This document shows positions 8,426 through 17,725 of a stretch of DNA of 64,000 nt, one piece after another. The stretch comes from Chthonomonas sp. UBA1950. Its GTDB lineage: Bacteria > Armatimonadota > Fimbriimonadia > Fimbriimonadales > Fimbriimonadaceae. The position numbers were made by a program, and so were the translations under genes. The notes beneath the pieces are model-generated. The model searched no databases and had not been told where the DNA came from. It was given only the letters and a program-made list of their open reading frames with translations. The stretch lies in contig DDEQ01000012.1 in NCBI GenBank assembly GCA_002336105.1, forward strand, positions 74,464-138,463, given 5' to 3'. Numbering within the stretch: the first letter of the stretch is position 1; every line of letters begins with the position of its first letter.

Positions 8426-9342
8426 GTTCAGATGTTGTCTTAGACGTTCAGAATGCGCAAGTCGAGTTCGCAGGTCATGGAGGATCAATCCGAGCTCTCG
8501 ACGGCGTCTCGCTCCAAGTGAATAAGGGTGAAACCGTAGCCGTTGTCGGCGAGTCGGGCTGCGGCAAAACGACGCTTGCTCGCGCAGTTCTGGGTCTTCA
8601 ACAGCTCAAAGGTGGATCGATTTCATTACAAGGCGAATCAGTCCGGGGAACGACCAGACGAATGGCAGAGAAGGTTGGCATTGTTTGGCAAGACCCGTAT
8701 GCAAGCCTCAATCCACGCTGGACAGTGGGGAAGTCTGTTCTTGAACCGGGTGTACTGACCGGGCAAGAAAAGGACGCAAGAGAGATTTTCACCGAAGTTG
8801 GACTCGACCCGCAAATGGTCACCCGATACCCTCATCAACTGAGCGGTGGACAAAGACAAAGAGTCGCTATTGGGAGAGCTTTGCTTCTCAAACCGCCTCT
8901 TGTCATTTGTGATGAGCCAACGGCGGCGCTCGATCTGAGTATTCGAGCGCAGATTCTGAACTTACTGAAGAATATTCAGGACGAACATGATTGTTCGTTC
9001 CTTTACATTTCACACGACCTTACGACAGTTCGATTTCTTGCCGATAGGGTCGCGGTGATGTACTTGGGGCAGATTGTAGAGGTTGGTCTGGTAGAACAGA
9101 TTTTTAACGACCCAAGACATCCTTACACGAAGGCGCTTTTGGATTCGGCTCCAACCCTGGATAAGCTAATGCACCTTCCCGATGCACCTCCCGGAGAGAT
9201 TCCAGACCCGCGAGAAAAGATTGTCGGATGCAGGTTTGCGGGGCGTTGTGTGAACGCTCAGGATAGATGCCGCAACGAAGCTCCAAGCTTTGTTACCGAG
9301 GGCGAAAGAAGCTATCAGTGCTTCTTCCCGGTAAGAAAATAG
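8422..9342 (+). CDS. OppF/DppF-type peptide ABC transporter ATP-binding protein
   Basis: Nucleotide-binding subunit of an oligopeptide/dipeptide importer. It has Walker A (GESGCGKTTLARAVL, near residue 40), the Q-loop (GIVWQDPYASLNPRW), signature LSGGQRQRVAIGRALL, Walker B (LVICDEPTAALD), and the H-loop YISHDL. After residue 235 comes the oligopeptide-transporter C-terminal extension with its cysteines (GCRFAGRC, then DRCRNEAP). All catalytic residues are intact. Its ATG overlaps the nadK stop. Permease and binding-protein genes are not adjacent; a DppB-type permease lies 8 kb upstream on the opposite strand and could be its partner. Confidence 0.94.
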   Translation: MSSDVVLDVQNAQVEFAGHGGSIRALDGVSLQVNKGETVAVVGESGCGKTTLARAVLGLQQLKGGSISLQGESVRGTTRRMAEKVGIVWQDPYASLNPRWTVGKSVLEPGVLTGQEKDAREIFTEVGLDPQMVTRYPHQLSGGQRQRVAIGRALLLKPPLVICDEPTAALDLSIRAQILNLLKNIQDEHDCSFLYISHDLTTVRFLADRVAVMYLGQIVEVGLVEQIFNDPRHPYTKALLDSAPTLDKLMHLPDAPPGEIPDPREKIVGCRFAGRCVNAQDRCRNEAPSFVTEGERSYQCFFPVRK

Positions 9343-9374
9343 CCGTTTGAGGAGCACGACGCACCCTCAAACGG
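9343..9374. terminator. Bidirectional terminator hairpin
   Basis: A perfect 10-bp inverted repeat, CCGTTTGAGG (9343-9352) with CCTCAAACGG (9365-9374), has a 12-base loop. It starts immediately after the stop of the OppF-type gene and lies 12 bases beyond the stop of the convergent M1 aminopeptidase. AAAAT precedes it on one side and TTTGAT follows on the other, so it can serve both genes. Confidence 0.7.
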
Positions 9375-9385
9375 TTTGATAATTG

Positions 9386-11548
9386 TCAGTTGCCTTTGGC
9401 TGTTTCGATGGCGTCTTCTGCCGCTCGCTTAATCTGATTTCGGCGATCCTCGATTTTGGCTGCCTTTTCAAACAGGGCGAGGTTTCCTTTTGCGTCCCAA
9501 TCAGCTAGCGCTCGAATCGCATTTACAACGACAGAAATAGCTTCTTTGTCGTTGACCAAGCCTTTGAGCTTTTCCATGGTTGCATCGTCCTTCGCAAGAC
9601 GAGCGAGGCCGTTGACCGCTTCGGCTCGGCGCTGGAAGTTTGGATGGTTCAACTGACTTGTCCAAAGGGCGCGAAGCTCCGGTCTAGCTTTACCCACTAG
9701 CCTTGCGACCGAGGTGAAGACTGGGAACTGACTGACATCTTTTGCAACCTGTTCGGATAATGCAGTATAGGTTTCATCCGAAATCGTGTCACCCGATAAC
9801 AACTGCTGGAAAGCTTGTTGACGATCGACGCTGTTTGGAGCGAACTTCAGAATGTTTAAAAGATCACTTGGTTTCCAAGTGACGTCTTTGGTCTCGCGTA
9901 GGAAATCGTGGTCCGGGTCGAGGATGACGGTATCCCCTGCGCCAACTCCCGCGATTTCGAAGGTGTCTTCGGTCTTTGAGAGGTAGATCGGCACTCGCTT
10001 CACGGTTCCGTTCGGCGATATGATGCCCGCCTTCGTCTCGATTTCATAAATCGGAGTTCCATCGCTGGTGTCTTGAAGTTGCTTGACAGTCAACTTGGTC
10101 GTGCCGCCATTTGAATCCACCGAGTAAGAAATCACAGGATGTCCTGGCTTAAAGATCCACTGATCGAAAAACTTCTCAGTGTTGATTCCGCCGTAATCGC
10201 TGATTGCGCGCGAGAGTTGATAAGCCTGAACCGGTGTGTGCTGATGTCGATTCAGATAAAGGCTTAAGCCACCAAAAAACGCTTGATCGCCGACCGTTCG
10301 GCGTAATGTGTGAAGGATCGCGCCTCCTTTCGGATAGGCGTGCTGGTCAAAGTTTGCATCCGCATTAGGATAGTATTTGGTAGAGAGAGCTCGCTTGAGC
10401 GAACGACTGCTACTGATGTAGCCTCGCATGTTGTTTTCAACATCCTGCTCATAGAACAGCTCACCGCGACTGTGCTCCATATACAGCGACTCCATATACG
10501 TCGCAAATGACTCGTTTAGCCAGGTGTCGCCCCAATCAAGGCATGTCACGGTATCGCCGAACCACTGGTGACCTAACTCATGGCTGTTTAGGCTCGCCAT
10601 GTTTCGGAAACCGGCGCGAGATTCGGTGAGGCTTCCTTCTCCAAGAATCGTTGCGCTTACGTTCTCCATTCCGCCGCCAAAGTCGTACATGGCGCACTGG
10701 GCGTATTTCGGCCAAGGGAATTTATAGCCAACGCGCGATGAGAAGAACGTCAGCATGTCTTTCGTGTCGCCGAAAGAATCATCAATATATTTGCCCTGGC
10801 CTCTTGGCACGACATACCAGAGATCTTTGCCTTCCCACTTGTCCTTTTTGATATCGAACGGACCGCCATAAACCGCAAGTAGATACGTCGCATGGGGAAT
10901 GGTCATTTTCCATGTGACTGTGCGGGTCTTTTTATCGGCTGAGAGTTTATTCGCGGTCATCACACCGTTACCGATAACATCCCAGTCGGCGGGAACAGTG
11001 GTTCGAGTCTCCGATGTCGTAAAGTCGTTCGGATGATCCCACGTGGGGACCCAGTTATGATTGAACTCGGCTTCGCCTTGTGTCCAGAAGCCAATTCTGG
11101 TCTTTGGTTGCTTCTCTCTTGCCTCGACCCAATGGAAACCACCACCGCCAGCTCCGAATCCTCGCCCTCGAAGGTTCTCGCCAACGTATTCGATTTCGAC
11201 TACGACCTTTTGGCCACGCTTAAGCGGAGTGGTGTCGATATAAACTTCGTCTTTGTCTCGGCGGTACTTCGCGGCTTTGCCATCAACCTTCACTGAATCA
11301 AATTTAAGCGAAGCGCCAGCTTGCAAATTGATGACGGAAACGCCATCCAGCATCGCGGCAAATGTATTGGTTGCCGTGCCGCGAATCTCTCGTTTATCGT
11401 AATTGACGTTAAGGTCAACGGTGACGTTGAGTAAATCGAGAACGTGATCAGGAGCGTAATGCAGATTCGCCCGAACTTGCGCAAATCCATTGCGTTGTGC
11501 GGGTGCTACTGCAGCCAAAAACAAAAGGGGTAGGGCAGCCAGCTTCAT
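9386..11548 (-). CDS. Secreted M1 family zinc metallopeptidase (aminopeptidase N-like)
   Basis: Exported aminopeptidase of the gluzincin clan; it removes N-terminal residues from peptides. A signal peptide (MKLAALPLLFLAAVAPAQ) is followed by the N-terminal beta domain. The substrate-binding G-x-M-E-N motif (GGGMENVSATI) is near residue 292. The zinc motif HELGH is near 322, with the third ligand in WLNESFATYME exactly 18 residues after the second histidine. A C-terminal HEAT-like helical region follows. The 720-residue length is normal for bacterial members. All catalytic residues are present. It lies 34 bases downstream of the beta-lactamase-like hydrolase on the same strand. Confidence 0.95.
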   Translation of the reverse strand: MKLAALPLLFLAAVAPAQRNGFAQVRANLHYAPDHVLDLLNVTVDLNVNYDKREIRGTATNTFAAMLDGVSVINLQAGASLKFDSVKVDGKAAKYRRDKDEVYIDTTPLKRGQKVVVEIEYVGENLRGRGFGAGGGGFHWVEAREKQPKTRIGFWTQGEAEFNHNWVPTWDHPNDFTTSETRTTVPADWDVIGNGVMTANKLSADKKTRTVTWKMTIPHATYLLAVYGGPFDIKKDKWEGKDLWYVVPRGQGKYIDDSFGDTKDMLTFFSSRVGYKFPWPKYAQCAMYDFGGGMENVSATILGEGSLTESRAGFRNMASLNSHELGHQWFGDTVTCLDWGDTWLNESFATYMESLYMEHSRGELFYEQDVENNMRGYISSSRSLKRALSTKYYPNADANFDQHAYPKGGAILHTLRRTVGDQAFFGGLSLYLNRHQHTPVQAYQLSRAISDYGGINTEKFFDQWIFKPGHPVISYSVDSNGGTTKLTVKQLQDTSDGTPIYEIETKAGIISPNGTVKRVPIYLSKTEDTFEIAGVGAGDTVILDPDHDFLRETKDVTWKPSDLLNILKFAPNSVDRQQAFQQLLSGDTISDETYTALSEQVAKDVSQFPVFTSVARLVGKARPELRALWTSQLNHPNFQRRAEAVNGLARLAKDDATMEKLKGLVNDKEAISVVVNAIRALADWDAKGNLALFEKAAKIEDRRNQIKRAAEDAIETAKGN

Positions 11549-11582
11549 GAGATTCAGCTAGCATAACCTAGAAAAGCTCCAT

Positions 11583-12974
11583 TTAAGAAATTTCGCCGCT
11601 AAAAAGGTCTATCTCCTGCCCCCACCAAGTGCCCTTCGATGAGATTTTGGCAGTCATCTGATTGTCAGTTATTTCGATCTCAACTGTTGATGAGACGGTT
11701 GATTCGATGAACGAAAGCTGGATAACTAGCTTCGTGTTAGATACCCAAGCTCCTTTGGCAGCGTATGGGCCGCTATCCAGGCCATCAATGTCTATGGTGC
11801 CGTATGTCCAATCTGTCGTGCCAGCGTCGATGACCAGTGTTTTCTCGTTTTCGAAGAGTTCTAACTTGATCGAGTCTGTGCCCGTTTTCAAGTTTGCTGA
11901 AGTAAAGTCAGACTTGCCACGGTAGCTCGAAGAAAACTCTCTCTGGCTCCCGGCAGGTGAGGCGATTTCTGGTTTGGGAAGGCTGACTTGTTCCTGGTCG
12001 GAATCGAGCGGCGACAAGATATAGTCCCAAACACCGTTTAGAATTCCTTGGAGGTCATCACTTCCGCCCGTAGTCGCGATCACCAAATCCTTTGAAGGGA
12101 TGACGATGCAGTTTTGTCCAAACGCGCCATCTCCGCGAAAGGCCCCGTGACGGCATTGCCAAAATTGGTATCCGTACCCCTGAGCCCAGTCGCTGGCTTC
12201 TTCGGAAGGGCCACCGATCTTGTTTGTCGTCGCATTTGAAATCCAAGTTTCGGAGACAATCCGACGTGAATCGTAGACACCTTTTTGGAGCACCATTTGG
12301 CCGAACCGGATGATCGACTCGGTTTGGACATATAACCCCCAGCCACCCCAACTAATTCCTCTCGGATCGGATTCCCATTTAAACTCTTCGATACCAAGCG
12401 GCTCAAAAAGTCGAGGCGTGAGGTAGTTAACGAGAGCCATTCCGGTCAGCTTGGTAATGAGTGCTGACAACACATAAGTAGCCCCGTTGTTGTACATGAA
12501 GTGCGTTCCGGGCTCAAATGGAACGGGACGAGAAAGAAACTTCTTAACTCCAGACTCTTCGGCGGATTCGGTGCGAACGTTGATCTCCTCGTTCTCATGC
12601 CCAGTTGACATCGTAAGAAGATGCTCGACCGTCATGCACTTCAGGTTCTCGCAGGGCTGGTCTGGGGAGTCTTCGGGGAAGAACGACAGAATCGGCGCAG
12701 AAATATCGAGTAGTCCTTCATCGACTGCTATACCAATGGCCGTTGAAGTGAAGCTTTTGCTGAGTGAGTAAAGGCGATGGATGTCAGAGGACCGGTATGG
12801 GTGCCACCAAAGTTCTGCGGCAACCTTTCCGTGCCTCGCTACCATCAAACTGTGAACAGCAAGCCCATTTCCAACCTTTTCGACAAAATCGCGAATTCCT
12901 TTCGTGGAAAGGCCGACTTCTTCGGGGCGAACACGTGAAAGAGGTTGAGCTGACATCTTCTCCAAGTTACCCAT
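11583..12974 (-). CDS. Class C beta-lactamase-related serine hydrolase
   Basis: Penicillin-binding/serine beta-lactamase fold hydrolase of 463 residues. The nucleophile motif S-x-x-K is SLSK near residue 72 (YSLSKSFTSTAIG). The Y-x-N motif is YNN near residue 160 (MYNNGATYVLSAL). A further 130-residue C-terminal beta domain follows, as in many esterase/DD-peptidase-like members. No signal peptide is evident from the ATG at 12974, so it may be cytoplasmic. The substrate cannot be inferred; the family includes esterases, D-amino peptidases and transpeptidases. A TATAGC box lies 5 bases before the ATG. It may be cotranscribed with the M1 peptidase downstream. Confidence 0.87.
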   Translation of the reverse strand: MGNLEKMSAQPLSRVRPEEVGLSTKGIRDFVEKVGNGLAVHSLMVARHGKVAAELWWHPYRSSDIHRLYSLSKSFTSTAIGIAVDEGLLDISAPILSFFPEDSPDQPCENLKCMTVEHLLTMSTGHENEEINVRTESAEESGVKKFLSRPVPFEPGTHFMYNNGATYVLSALITKLTGMALVNYLTPRLFEPLGIEEFKWESDPRGISWGGWGLYVQTESIIRFGQMVLQKGVYDSRRIVSETWISNATTNKIGGPSEEASDWAQGYGYQFWQCRHGAFRGDGAFGQNCIVIPSKDLVIATTGGSDDLQGILNGVWDYILSPLDSDQEQVSLPKPEIASPAGSQREFSSSYRGKSDFTSANLKTGTDSIKLELFENEKTLVIDAGTTDWTYGTIDIDGLDSGPYAAKGAWVSNTKLVIQLSFIESTVSSTVEIEITDNQMTAKISSKGTWWGQEIDLFSGEIS

Positions 12975-13022
12975 CAGTTGCTATAAGGGCAGGAGTGGTT
13001 GAGAGAGCTTGCTCAAATGAAG

Positions 13023-13063
13023 TCAAATCCCGCCTTTACAGGTGCTGAGAAGGCGGGATTTGA
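13023..13063 (-). terminator. Strong intrinsic-type hairpin after the S9 peptidase gene
   Basis: A perfect 14-bp stem is formed by TCAAATCCCGCCTT (13023-13036) and AAGGCGGGATTTGA (13050-13063), with a 13-base loop. It lies 10 bases past the S9 peptidase stop and upstream of the next minus-strand gene. The AT-rich flanks of the stem give a short T tract on the minus strand. Confidence 0.75.
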
Positions 13064-13073
13064 AACGCGAGAA

Positions 13074-15455
13074 TTACGGGCGAAGGTAAGAGCCCCACCA
13101 CTTCATGATGAAGCCGAGATAGATAGCGTGTCGATCACGGGTATCCATATCGCCACCCATACCGTGATTCCCCGTTGGGTCGAGCGCGAGTTCCACAAGA
13201 GGCCCCCGTCCGTATTGCAACAGCTTCTGGTAGACGTGCACAGTGTCTTGGAACAACACGTTGTCATCTTCCATGCCATGCAAAAGCATGAGCGGCGACC
13301 GCAGGTTCTTAGCCAGGTTGGTCAAGCTGTATTTATCGAGGTCTTCGGGCTTCGAGTTTGGCGTAGGGCCGATGACGCCCGTCGAGTACCAGTTGTTGTA
13401 GTTCTGCCACTCGGTAGGTCCTGCACCTGCGATACCAAGGGTGAAGACGTCTGGCGCGGTATACATGCACATTTGCGTTTGGAAGCCACCAAAGCTCCAT
13501 CCGTTGACGGCAACCTTCTTCGGGTCGACGCCATAGTTTTCGATCATGTACTTAGCGGCGTCGCTCAGGTCTTCGACCTGTAGCTTGCCAGGCTGTTCCC
13601 AGTTGGCTTTGCCAAAATCGTTGCCGTAACCGCTCGTCCCATGTGGGTCGATGGTCATCGTCACATAGCCTAAAACCTTGGTGAGGTAGAGGTTGAACAG
13701 GTAAGCCGAGGTGTTGAAACTGCCATCTTGGACGGACTTGCCCGAGCCGAGCGGACCGCCATAGACGTAGATCATCATCGGGCGCTTATCACTTTTCTTC
13801 CAACCTTTTGGAAGGAAGACATCGGTGGCGATATCTTGTCCATGTCGGTTCTTGATGCTCAAGAACTCGGGTTGCTGGATGTTGACCTTCTCGAACCCTG
13901 GACGATGCGAATCCGTCAGCTTGGTTTCTTTACCGTCCTCGACGACGTAGGTCTCGCGTTGCGAGGTCCAACTCTCAAATTGGGTTGTGAACTTCTTGCC
14001 TGAGTCGCTAAGGGTTGGTTTCCCATAGTATCCGTCCCTTGGAGTTAGCCGAGACATCTTGTTCGTCGCCAAGTCGATTCCGTAAATGTTTTGGCGATAA
14101 ACGGCATCCTTGTTGGCTGTAACGAACAAAGTGCCACCGTCTGCCGAGAGTTTCAGCGGGGAGCACTCATACGGCCCACTCGTCAATGCAGTCGCCTTTC
14201 CGCTTCCGACTTCGATCTTCCAAGGATGACGATAGCCCGAAGCGTCCAACAGGGCGATGACGCTGGACCCTTCTCGCGTGAACATTGGCTCCGCCATGCC
14301 CGGAGTAGTGTGTTCGCCGTCTGGAGTGCTCTTGTAAATCGTTTTGAGCTCTTTCTTGGTTAGGTCTGCAACGACGATCTCAAATTGCTTTGGAATTCGC
14401 TTCCACGTCGCAAAAACGAACTTTGTCGAGTCAGAGGACCAAGGGGTTTCGCTGATACTGTTTTGCTCCCAGCTCTTACCACCCGGCCATTTCCAAACTT
14501 CCCAAGGCTTCGCATCGCCGGAGAGAGATTCTAACTTGTCGCCGGAAATATCGTAAAGGAATAGGTAGGACTGACCTTTGAAATCGTCATCGGCAACTGA
14601 TCGACCCACCTGACGGCTCTTTGCAAATCGATCCTTGTAGCTAATGAGTTCTACGTTTCGCTCCGCAGGACCACGTTTTGATCCGTAGATCATGAGCTTG
14701 TTCCCGTCGGGGCTTATGCCGTACCCACTGAACTCAATACCATCGGGAAGATCAGGATTGAGCTGCTCAATATCGCTGGAATTGAACTTCACTCGGTAAA
14801 CACCATTTCCCTCTCGGTAGGTGAAACCGTCTCCGGTGGGGAGATACTGAAGCTGACTTCGTCTATCGCGGGTTCTTGTTAGGCGTTCTGGTTTTGCGTC
14901 GCCAATCTTCCAGCGGAACACATCGCCGTTGTAGGTGAACAGCAACTCATCGGCTTTTGGATTCCATTCGATCTCGCCGATTCCGGGGTAAGAGGCGAGC
15001 GGTTCCTTTCGCTTGGCATCCTCTTCTTTCTTCTTTAATCGCCACTCGCGGTACTCAAGGTCATTAAGTGTCAGCGCTTTATCTTCGTCGGCTTTGTCCT
15101 TTTTGTAGCGTTCAACGGCATCTTTGAGCTTGCGGTCAAAAGGCATCATGACGTCAATCGACGTCACTCTCTGGGATTTGCCTGTCTGTGAATCAAAGAT
15201 CCAAAGGTCGTTTCCTTTATCGTCATATGGATTCCAAAGATAAGCTAGGTAGCGCTCGCTCTTTGACCAAGTGAGTCCGCTTGCACTTTTGCCGAAATAC
15301 GATTTTCGGGGGTAGAGATCCTCAAAGCTAAGGCCTGCCTTTTTCTCCAACGCCATGATGGTTGGGTTGGTATCAAGCGGCGGCTCCGTCGGAGGCTTCA
15401 CTGTGGACTGAGTTTGTGAAGCTAAGATAGCGATTGCAAAAGTAAACAGTGCCAT
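13074..15455 (-). CDS. Secreted S9 family (dipeptidyl-peptidase IV-like) serine peptidase
   Basis: Prolyl oligopeptidase/DPP-IV-type exopeptidase of 793 residues, predicted to be exported through an N-terminal signal (LFTFAIAILASQTQS). Residues about 60-520 are the beta-propeller, with repeated W-S/D-F-x-lock segments. The C-terminal alpha/beta hydrolase domain carries the nucleophile in NGWSFGGFQTQM (Ser near 653). The probable catalytic Asp is in HGMEDDNVLF (near 733) and the His in TGNHGMGG (near 765). YVYGGPLGSGKSV is the oxyanion region. All triad residues are present. It probably digests small peptides outside the cytoplasm, as does the M1 enzyme nearby. A clear hairpin follows the stop. 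Confidence 0.94.
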   Translation of the reverse strand: MALFTFAIAILASQTQSTVKPPTEPPLDTNPTIMALEKKAGLSFEDLYPRKSYFGKSASGLTWSKSERYLAYLWNPYDDKGNDLWIFDSQTGKSQRVTSIDVMMPFDRKLKDAVERYKKDKADEDKALTLNDLEYREWRLKKKEEDAKRKEPLASYPGIGEIEWNPKADELLFTYNGDVFRWKIGDAKPERLTRTRDRRSQLQYLPTGDGFTYREGNGVYRVKFNSSDIEQLNPDLPDGIEFSGYGISPDGNKLMIYGSKRGPAERNVELISYKDRFAKSRQVGRSVADDDFKGQSYLFLYDISGDKLESLSGDAKPWEVWKWPGGKSWEQNSISETPWSSDSTKFVFATWKRIPKQFEIVVADLTKKELKTIYKSTPDGEHTTPGMAEPMFTREGSSVIALLDASGYRHPWKIEVGSGKATALTSGPYECSPLKLSADGGTLFVTANKDAVYRQNIYGIDLATNKMSRLTPRDGYYGKPTLSDSGKKFTTQFESWTSQRETYVVEDGKETKLTDSHRPGFEKVNIQQPEFLSIKNRHGQDIATDVFLPKGWKKSDKRPMMIYVYGGPLGSGKSVQDGSFNTSAYLFNLYLTKVLGYVTMTIDPHGTSGYGNDFGKANWEQPGKLQVEDLSDAAKYMIENYGVDPKKVAVNGWSFGGFQTQMCMYTAPDVFTLGIAGAGPTEWQNYNNWYSTGVIGPTPNSKPEDLDKYSLTNLAKNLRSPLMLLHGMEDDNVLFQDTVHVYQKLLQYGRGPLVELALDPTGNHGMGGDMDTRDRHAIYLGFIMKWWGSYLRP

Positions 15456-15508
15456 GCGTCGCCGAATATTACGCGATGCAAGGCACTGTTTTGCGTCTAC
15501 AAACGTTC

Positions 15509-15958
15509 TTAACGCGGCAAAGCTGGATACATTTCTCGATTAATGCCTCTGGCATCAACCTTCCACTCGCCGTTTTCCTTATGCATGGGCAGTTCAAACT
15601 TTTCTTCGTAAGACCCACCTGATGCAATGTTTCGCGAGACCATCACCGTGACAGCCCCATCGTTATCGCCATTCTGTGAGGAACGCGCTACTTTCCAAGC
15701 GAAGAGGTAATGCTTCCCGGGCACCTGAGTGGCGAACTCCCATTCCTTTCGGACTTGTTCGGGAGTTGACTTGCCGAGCACTGTCATCTTGGTCAGTCTA
15801 TCCACGTCCCCTCGGGCCAGAGCGTCCATAAATCGTGACCCAATCGAGTCGAGACTTTCCTTTGAGAAGATAAAGAGACCGACCACGAGTGCCGCCGCTA
15901 GAACTGCCACGATTGCGACAAAGCTCACGCGACCCGACTGATTTTTTCGCAAACTCAT
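15509..15958 (-). CDS. Single-pass membrane protein of unknown function
   Basis: About 149 residues: a short basic N-terminus (MSLRKNQSGR), one membrane helix (FVAIVAVLAAALVVGLFIF) and an extracytoplasmic domain of about 110 residues that resembles small NTF2-like/DUF4878 folds in its strand pattern. No active site can be identified, and the fold assignment is only a guess. ATG 15958 is chosen over the in-frame TTG 15967 because GGAG stands five bases before it. It begins 14 bases after the preceding small membrane-protein gene on the same strand, so the two are likely an operon. Confidence 0.65.
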   Translation of the reverse strand: MSLRKNQSGRVSFVAIVAVLAAALVVGLFIFSKESLDSIGSRFMDALARGDVDRLTKMTVLGKSTPEQVRKEWEFATQVPGKHYLFAWKVARSSQNGDNDGAVTVMVSRNIASGGSYEEKFELPMHKENGEWKVDARGINREMYPALPR

Positions 15959-15972
15959 TGACTCCAAAATAC

Positions 15973-16383
15973 TTATTTACCTTTTTGAAGGTGCTCGTCG
16001 GTGTACCACTGCCCCTGAATAGACGAGTCGTTTGGCACCGGCTTGTTAATATTTGCCTTCATCTTGCCAATCGACGGGTGGTCCATTGCTGCACGAGCTT
16101 CTGGGGGCAACTTGTCCATTTTGCCTTGCGGCATTTCAGGAGTGCTAGAACCACCGAGTGCAGCTTTTGCTGAGCTGGCTACGCTCTCCTTAGATTCTGC
16201 TGCACGAGAAGCACCCAGCGTCTTTTCGTTTCCCGCTGATGCTTGGCTGGCTGCTGCGGCCGCTTTAGCCTGCTCTTCTTCGGTCTTTGGTGCACTGTTG
16301 TTAAGGATGTTAAACCCGGCGGCCAATGCACAAAGCACGACGAGAACCGTCAAGAGAACGACTGGCTTCTTTCTTTTTTTCAT
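15973..16383 (-). CDS. Small membrane-anchored alanine-rich protein, unknown function
   Basis: A 136-residue protein with a lysine-rich start (MKKRKKP) and one membrane helix (VVLLTVLVVLCALAAGFNIL). A low-complexity Ala/Glu/Lys/Ser region follows (residues about 35-95), and the tail contains a GQWYTDEHLQKGK end. It has no recognised domain. The ATG at 16383 has a divergent glycosyltransferase gene 83 bases away. Followed at 14 bases by another single-pass protein; the pair may form one membrane complex, but that is only an inference from spacing. Confidence 0.6.
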   Translation of the reverse strand: MKKRKKPVVLLTVLVVLCALAAGFNILNNSAPKTEEEQAKAAAAASQASAGNEKTLGASRAAESKESVASSAKAALGGSSTPEMPQGKMDKLPPEARAAMDHPSIGKMKANINKPVPNDSSIQGQWYTDEHLQKGK

Positions 16384-16466
16384 GACTCTGCTACAACTAG
16401 GGATAATTGCTCTACTTATTGTGAACTATAAATGGAGTTGTGCATTTTACATGCCAATGAGTTGTT

Positions 16467-17540
16467 GTGAATAAAAGAACTGTGGCAATAGATGCGCGGC
16501 TGGTGGGCGGAACCAACACAGGAGACAGCACCTATTGGACAAGCCTGGTTCAAGCACTCTCAAACATCGACCACGAATACGAACTCCTTCTGATAAGCAA
16601 CGCAAGAATGCCTGAAGGAATTCCCAGACTTAACGAAAAATGGGTTTCACTCCCTGCGAAGTCATCAAGATGGTGGAGTTTAGTGAGTTTCCCCATCTGT
16701 GCCAGAAAACTCGGCGCAGATATCATTCACACCCAATACAGCGTCAGCCCGTTAGCTCGAAAGGCAGTGACTACCGTCCATGACGTCTCCTTTTTTGTTG
16801 GACCAGAGTGGTTCCAGCCCAAGGATCGGTTCCTATTGCGACGAACAGTTCCAGCTGCAATTAGGCGAGCGAAATCTGTCATTACTGTTTCTGAGACAAG
16901 TCGCTCGGAGATTGAGCAATTCATTCCTAGCTCGAAGGGGAAGGTCGTCGCGATTCCGAACGCCTGCCCTAACTGGATTCAACCCATTCCTAAGTCACGG
17001 GCCAGGAATATGGTTGAACAAATTGGGATAAAGGACCCGTACATGCTGACCGTTGGCACTCGTTGGCCGAGGAAGAACATGGAATTAACGGTCAGAGCCG
17101 CTGAAGAGCTATCAAGAGACTTTCCACATAAGCTGGTGATTACGGGAAAGCAGGGTTGGGGTGATATGACGGTAGGAAACCGTTGCCATGCGACGGGATA
17201 CGTTGATCACCTCATGCTGAGCGCCCTCTATTCTGCGGCGGAGTTGTATTTAGCTCCTAGTCGGCACGAAGGGTTTGGGCTACCCATTTTGGAGGCTTTT
17301 CGTTGTGGTTGCCCGGTTGTCTGTAGTTCTGGCGGCGCATTTCCTGAGGTCGCTGGCGATTCGGCTGAAGTCATGGGGTCGTGGGAAGTCGCGGACTGGA
17401 CAGCCAAAATCGAATCACTGTTAGGCGATTCGAGTAAGCTTGAGTCTCTCCGAAACGCAGGCAAACTCCGCGAACAGCGGTTTAGTTGGCGAGAAACTGC
17501 CGAACGGACGATCGAGGTTTATCGAGGCGTGATGCGATGA
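16467..17540 (+). CDS. GT4-family glycosyltransferase
   Basis: GT-B fold retaining glycosyltransferase of 357 residues. The N-terminal Rossmann domain starts at RTVAIDARLVGG, and IIHTQYSVSPLARKAVTTVHD matches the acceptor-side loop. The C-terminal domain has the sugar-nucleotide site LAPSRHEGFGLPILEAFRCG with the conserved E-x7-E pattern, then PVVCSSGGAFPEVAG. It probably adds a sugar to an extracellular polysaccharide or glycan; donor and acceptor are unknown. Start is GTG 16467. The stop overlaps the next start (ATGATGA), opening a run of five closely packed genes on this strand. Confidence 0.92.
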   Translation: MNKRTVAIDARLVGGTNTGDSTYWTSLVQALSNIDHEYELLLISNARMPEGIPRLNEKWVSLPAKSSRWWSLVSFPICARKLGADIIHTQYSVSPLARKAVTTVHDVSFFVGPEWFQPKDRFLLRRTVPAAIRRAKSVITVSETSRSEIEQFIPSSKGKVVAIPNACPNWIQPIPKSRARNMVEQIGIKDPYMLTVGTRWPRKNMELTVRAAEELSRDFPHKLVITGKQGWGDMTVGNRCHATGYVDHLMLSALYSAAELYLAPSRHEGFGLPILEAFRCGCPVVCSSGGAFPEVAGDSAEVMGSWEVADWTAKIESLLGDSSKLESLRNAGKLREQRFSWRETAERTIEVYRGVMR

Positions 17541-17725
17541 TTGATCAAAGACTTTTGGAAGTATTACGTTGTCCTTTGCACCCCGAGGGTCCAGTCATGA
17601 ATGAGCAAGAGGATCTCCTCATTTGCTCGGTGTGCGGCAAAGCGTATCCTGTTGTTGACGGAATTCCACACCTGCTTATCGAGGACGGAATCGACCTCGC
17701 CGCTACCGAGCCAAAACATGAGTGA
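17537..17725 (+). CDS. Trm112-like small zinc-binding protein
   Basis: A 62-residue Trm112/YcaR-family protein. LLEVLRCPLHPEG forms the first half of the expected zinc knuckle and LICSVCGKAYPVVDGIPHLL the second, with the family's YPVVDGIPHLL ending. The first pair here is C-x2-H instead of C-x2-C. In the family these proteins often act as partners or activators of methyltransferases, but no methyltransferase is nearby. The ATG overlaps the glycosyltransferase stop, and the last 8 bases overlap aroQ. Confidence 0.85.
   Translation: MIDQRLLEVLRCPLHPEGPVMNEQEDLLICSVCGKAYPVVDGIPHLLIEDGIDLAATEPKHE

Noticed and set aside
12999..13583. Antisense frame of 194 codons opposite the S9 peptidase
   Set aside because: It overlaps the terminator hairpin and the conserved catalytic domain of the peptidase; no domain is seen in its translation.
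16384..16466. Divergent promoter between the small membrane protein and the glycosyltransferase genes
   Set aside because: TATAAA and TTGTGA-like words occur, but no pair has spacing between 15 and 19 bases in either direction.
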